A stretch of 64,000 bases of DNA from Achatina immaculata. Its lineage: Eukaryota; Mollusca; Gastropoda; Stylommatophora; Achatinidae. Both the position numbers and the translations under genes were made by a program. The stretch lies in NCBI GenBank assembly GCA_009760885.1, contig CM019704.1, positions 14,634,929-14,698,928 on the forward strand. Direction: 5' to 3'. A model generated the notes under the pieces. That model worked only from the letters and a program-made list of their open reading frames with translations. It was not told the origin of the DNA and did not search any database. Each line of letters starts with the position of its first letter. Within the stretch, counting starts at the first letter, position 1. Shown here piece by piece: positions 50,601-56,045 of the stretch.

Positions 50601-53600
50601 CATATAGGTGTATCATACAGCAGACATTCTGAAGGATGATGTGACCATTTTCTGGTGATGCAATTGTTCAGCTGTATATGTCCGACTCACAGTCATAACC
50701 TTGGGATCTGATATTTTCCTTTTAATTTGTTATTAATTATCTAATCTGTGTCTTGTCAAATTTTTTAAATTCTCTCTGACTGTTCCCCCCCCCCCCCCCC
50801 AGCGCACTTTAAAACTAAAAACATGAATCTGAAGTTTGACCCTATGAGAGAGGAATGATTGCCATTTTTTTCTATTTATTTTTCAATTTATCATTTCCTT
50901 TGTCTCTGATGATGGCCCCTCTTGTTAAAATACTGATTTTTATTGTCATTTTTCTCCTTTTTTTAACATTTTTTTCCTTTCTTACTTGATATTCTAGGAG
51001 TGAAGACACTGTCCATTCTGGCAATCAGTGACACAAGTGGCATGCTGGTGTCAGGATTGGTGAACCTTAGCAGACCAAGACACTGCCCCACATCTCTACT
51101 GATACCCTCACTAACAGGCCTGTCTGGCTAATGGGGCAGGGATCAACAAACTTCTCTTGGTGGTGGAGTCTGCTAAAGAAGTATTGCACACCCTCTGCTT
51201 TTTAGCGGCATTCAAAGGGTGCAAAAATAGCTGTCATTACCTGCTCCCAATATGACACGATGCTGTGCTTCAATATCTCCACAGCAACAACTGCAAAGAA
51301 CATCACCTCGCAGTTCCAAGGTGAGTGAAGAAGAAGATGATCTGATATTCCAACTTCTATCAAAAACAACACAGCACATTCCATCTATCTTTACTTTGAA
51401 ATGCCTGTTTTGCAAGTGCCACATTGGTCATTTCTCACTGTGAGAAGCCAGAAACCTTATCGTTTACAATATCGCAGCATTCATGCTCAAAATTAACAGA
51501 AGTAAACAGTAAATCTAAATATTACATAAAACAAACTTGTAGAAAAAATCATTTCTCCAGTGTGCTTTGTTTCACTGTCATATATCTTCCTTTACCATTT
51601 CAGTACTGTGCTTCTACAACTCTTTAATAATTATAGTAAGAGAACAAATATTGTAGGATTAAACCTCGAAAAAATCGTAGACAAAGCACTTTAGTGAGAC
51701 GTGAGAGAAAGAAAAATCACAAGAGAATTACCTGGGATTCTCTCGTGGCTAGACGGCTGCTCGTCCTACCGGAGTCCGTGTTCGAATCCCAGGTAATTCT
51801 CTTGTGATTTTTCTTTCTCTCACGTCTCACTAAAGTGCTTTGTCTACGATTTTTTCGAGGTTTAATCCTACAATATTTGTTCTCTTACTTTACCATACCA
51901 AAACCTCGTAGTTTCCTATTTATAAAAAATTGCTCCTTTAATAATGATAATCTTTCTTCTATACTCTTTAATAATGATAATCTTTCTTCTATACTCTTTA
52001 ATAATGATAATCTTTCTTCTATACTCTTTAATAATGATAATCTTTAACTCATTATTATATTTCTCTCATAATTATATTTTTTAAGATTTGCAGACCAAAA
52101 ATCCTAAGTCAATACCAACAAACTTTATAACAAATATACTCAACAAGTTTTTAATTATGAAATGACACAGACAGTATATTTAGTTTATGTTATAGTTACA
52201 AATTTTAATCCAAAAAAAAAGGACCAGAACAAAGACCAGAACTATGCACACAGTTATTTATTTGTAATTTTAAATATTTTTTTTTTATGTATACAACAGA
52301 GGGTAGAAAAAAAAAAAGAGCTGTACACCTTTTGTTTTTATAAAATCAGTTCTTACCTGTAGTTGGTATCTTATCCTCCAACACAACACGATCAAATATG
52401 GCCGATACCAACTGTTTAGTTGCTGCTGCTGCAGTGTTGATGGTGGTGCTGTCTTTGGTGAAGTGAAGGCGGAAACAGAGCACAAGTGCCTACAAAATAA
52501 AAATAACAAACTTTTTTTTTATAAAGAAGAAAAAAAAAAAACTGGGTTAAAAAAAAAAAAGAAACAACATGTTGTAGGTTAATGCCAACTCATGTAAAAA
52601 GGTAAAATCTCCATCTCCGTGCCATCAAGGCATACTGGGGATACAGTGTTAGGCCCATATTTCCAAGATCTTCAGAACATAAAAGTGTGATGTTGTAAGT
52701 ACCACACTTGGCCACATTTACCCTCTCCCAGAGTTCTCTGGGCTATCAAGTGGAACACAACAGGCAGAAGAAAAAGAGGCAGACCGCGTAAAACTCTGAA
52801 GAGGACATTATTAAGAGAGGCCAAATTAACAGGCATAAAATCCCTTGATGAGGCTGAAAGACTCGCCGAAGACAGGAAAAACTGGCGAACTACTTTGCGA
52901 GCCCTATGTGACGTTTAACGGCATGGGAAGGATATAAGATATAAGATAAGAAGAGTTCTCTGGTATCCATTTTTAGAGGCTGAGTGGACCCAATGACCTT
53001 TTTATGTGGTGGTACCAGAAAAAAAATCACTACTTGGACTTGAACCCAGTACCACTAGATTAGTAAACCAAGGGTTCTAAGGACTGTTATAGCCGGAGGT
53101 GGGGTGAGGATATGTTCTCCACTCCAATTAAATGTGTCTCAAATAGCCTCTGACAGTCCACGTCCAGCTCCTGGCTTTCTTGTGGCGGAACTGTTCAAAG
53201 TGACAGGAGAAGGGGGAAAGGCGAATATCAGGCGCCTGAAAACCAGACATTTCGAGTAGATGAGAGTCATGTTTGGTAACTCATTTAGGAGAAGGAAAAC
53301 TCTGAAAACCCACTGCTGGCGAGATTCTTCAGCTGCCGTGCGTGGGGGAAACTCCTCCCGGCCAATGAAGAAAAATGCAACTGGAGTTGCCACGCACAGC
53401 CGCCGTGGAAATGATGAAGGAAAAGATTAAGTGAAGTAACTAGTAATATCGAGGTCAGTACTACTCAAATCACAGCACCTCTGCTCCAGAGGCCAGCCAC
53501 GTCCTATATACACCTATACTGAGGCAGACTGCCTAAATCGGTTTAACCCAGGGATTAAACTAAGACACTGCTGGCGAGATTCTTCGGATGCCACATGCGG

Positions 53601-55991
53601 AGTGAAACTCCTCCTGGCCAATGAAGAAAATGCAAAAAACCAATTAACGTTGCCATGTGGCGCCGCTGTGAGAAGGTGATGGAAAGGATAAAGTGAAGCT
53701 TAATCGGTATGTCCAGTAGTCTCACGGCGAGAGCTACTCGTACCACGGCACCTCTGCTTTAGAGGCTGGCCACATCCTATATACACATATATTGGTGAAA
53801 TATGCCTAAACCGGCTTAACCCAGGGGTTAAACTTGATGACTACTCATGTCACAGTACCTCCGTTCTAAAAGTCGGTCATGTCCTAAACACGCCCATACT
53901 GGGATAATATGCCTAAACCGGCTCAACCCAGGGGTGAAATTTAATAGTGGCAAGGATTCGTCCTCCTGGACAAAAGCTCCATCCTGGTCACAACTAGGAA
54001 GGGTAGCGGCCACGACCACAAAATGCTGAAGTCAGAGACACTGGACCAGTGCAGTCTAGATAGGCAACCACCTCTCACCCACTGGGGATGTATGCGTATC
54101 CTAATCACGCAGAGGTTTTCCGGTGAGAAAGTCCAATGCTGGACTGAATGAGCAACCACCTCTCACCCAGCAGGGATACAAGAGTATCCCAAAACACATT
54201 GAGATTTTCCAGTACGAAAGTCCAACTCTAGGTTGAATGGCCAACCACCTCTCACCCGGTGGGGATATGCTGATATCCAAACCACGCAGAGGTTATCTGG
54301 TGAGAAAGTCCAACTCTAGACTAAACTGGTGCAACGAAAACCATGGTGTCATGCAATCCCACTTCTGTGACTCACCAAGAACTCAGGCCCAAGCCCCGCG
54401 ATACTCTGAACTTCTTGTGATCCTCTCGGGGATCTCTTGTGGGCCTCTCGGGGTCCACAGGACACATCAAGGAGCACAGGAGTAAATTCAGCAGGATCAC
54501 AGGGCAATCTTGGTGGTAGAAGCAAACGAAGAAGAAGTAGACCAAGCACATAACAACTCAGCCAACCACCCACTGTCAACTCACATATTGTTTCAAATAT
54601 GTTTCTCAAAGTTACAAATAACATCAACCTGATATATGACATAAAATGTTAAAAATAAGTCATGTTAACATCAGAACATGTTACAAAGTCCAATTAAGGT
54701 CTTTTCCTCAGCATTTTAAGCCAAATAAAATTATTATAAACAAAATGAATTGTCCATTAATCATCAATCTTTTCATATTGTTCTCAAATTCTGGCATATT
54801 TATGAGTATTTTACCCACGTTTAGCCCTAAATTTTCTCTAGCAATTTGATTGTAATTAATGTCTAAGAATGTGAAAACAACTACATCACATGTATAGTAC
54901 TTATGCTGTTGAATGCAAGGACAAGAAGAGGTTAAATATAACAGTACTGTCATTCCAAATTTTACTTATATTCGTTATGTTTACTGAACTGATGTTGAAT
55001 GTTTGCCAGATGACAGGTGCTGTGAAAAATGTCAGAAAGGTCCATCTCTCCAGTTGTTCATCCTCTTAAAACTGAAGTTCATTCATTCACTCATTTTATT
55101 GTTGATTTATTTACTCATTTATTCATTCATTTCCATTTTACCTTTCTCTTGCTGCTATAGGAGCTTTCACTAAATTAAAACTACAATCCTGGCAGCTGAT
55201 GATGTAATAAGGAATGGCATCATACCACACAGCAAATGGGTTATGGTGGATTCGCTTTCCTATCTAGAGCAAACCTAAAAAAGTAGACTTCTTGGCTTAA
55301 TCCACAATTACAATGAAAGGAAACACTGTTCATGCCACTGAGCCATATAAGAGATATGGTGCTAGTGCTCTTCCTTGACCTTTTCCATGTCACTGAGCAA
55401 ATAGGGGATATACTGTTATTGCTCATACTTTCTTAGACCTGTTCCATGCCAATGCAAACATGAGTGATATGGTGTTATTGCCTTTATTTTCCCTGACCTG
55501 TCAGCACAATGGAGGGTGATCTGGTCAATATGACACTTCACAACTTCTCCTCACTAGGTTCCAGAAGATAATACCAGGTGTTGGTTAGTCCTGGTGTCAT
55601 GTCAGGGTCATCTCTGACAGGCACAAAGGCTGCTTTTTATATACTCAAAAACAGGTATGTACTGTCAAGATTACAATGAACATGGCTTAGAAAGAGACTC
55701 ATGGTGAACTACTGAGTTTATAGTGAGAAGTAAAGAACATACTTTGGCAAGAGATTCATGCTGAACAACTGAGTTTATGGTAAGAAGTAAGATTGCTGTC
55801 TGAAGCAGCTTCAGCTCCTCCAAACCTGCCTCCATCAAGCGCCACAGCATACCAATAACAGCATCAGCAGCAGTCTATTTATAGAGAATTTCAAAAAATC
55901 ATTGTCAAGTTTTCAAAGTCCCATTGACTTGAAATTTGAAATGCATTAATTTAATGGCATTTATTTCTATATTGCAAATGATAAGATTATA

Positions 55992-56045
<54 letters not shown>

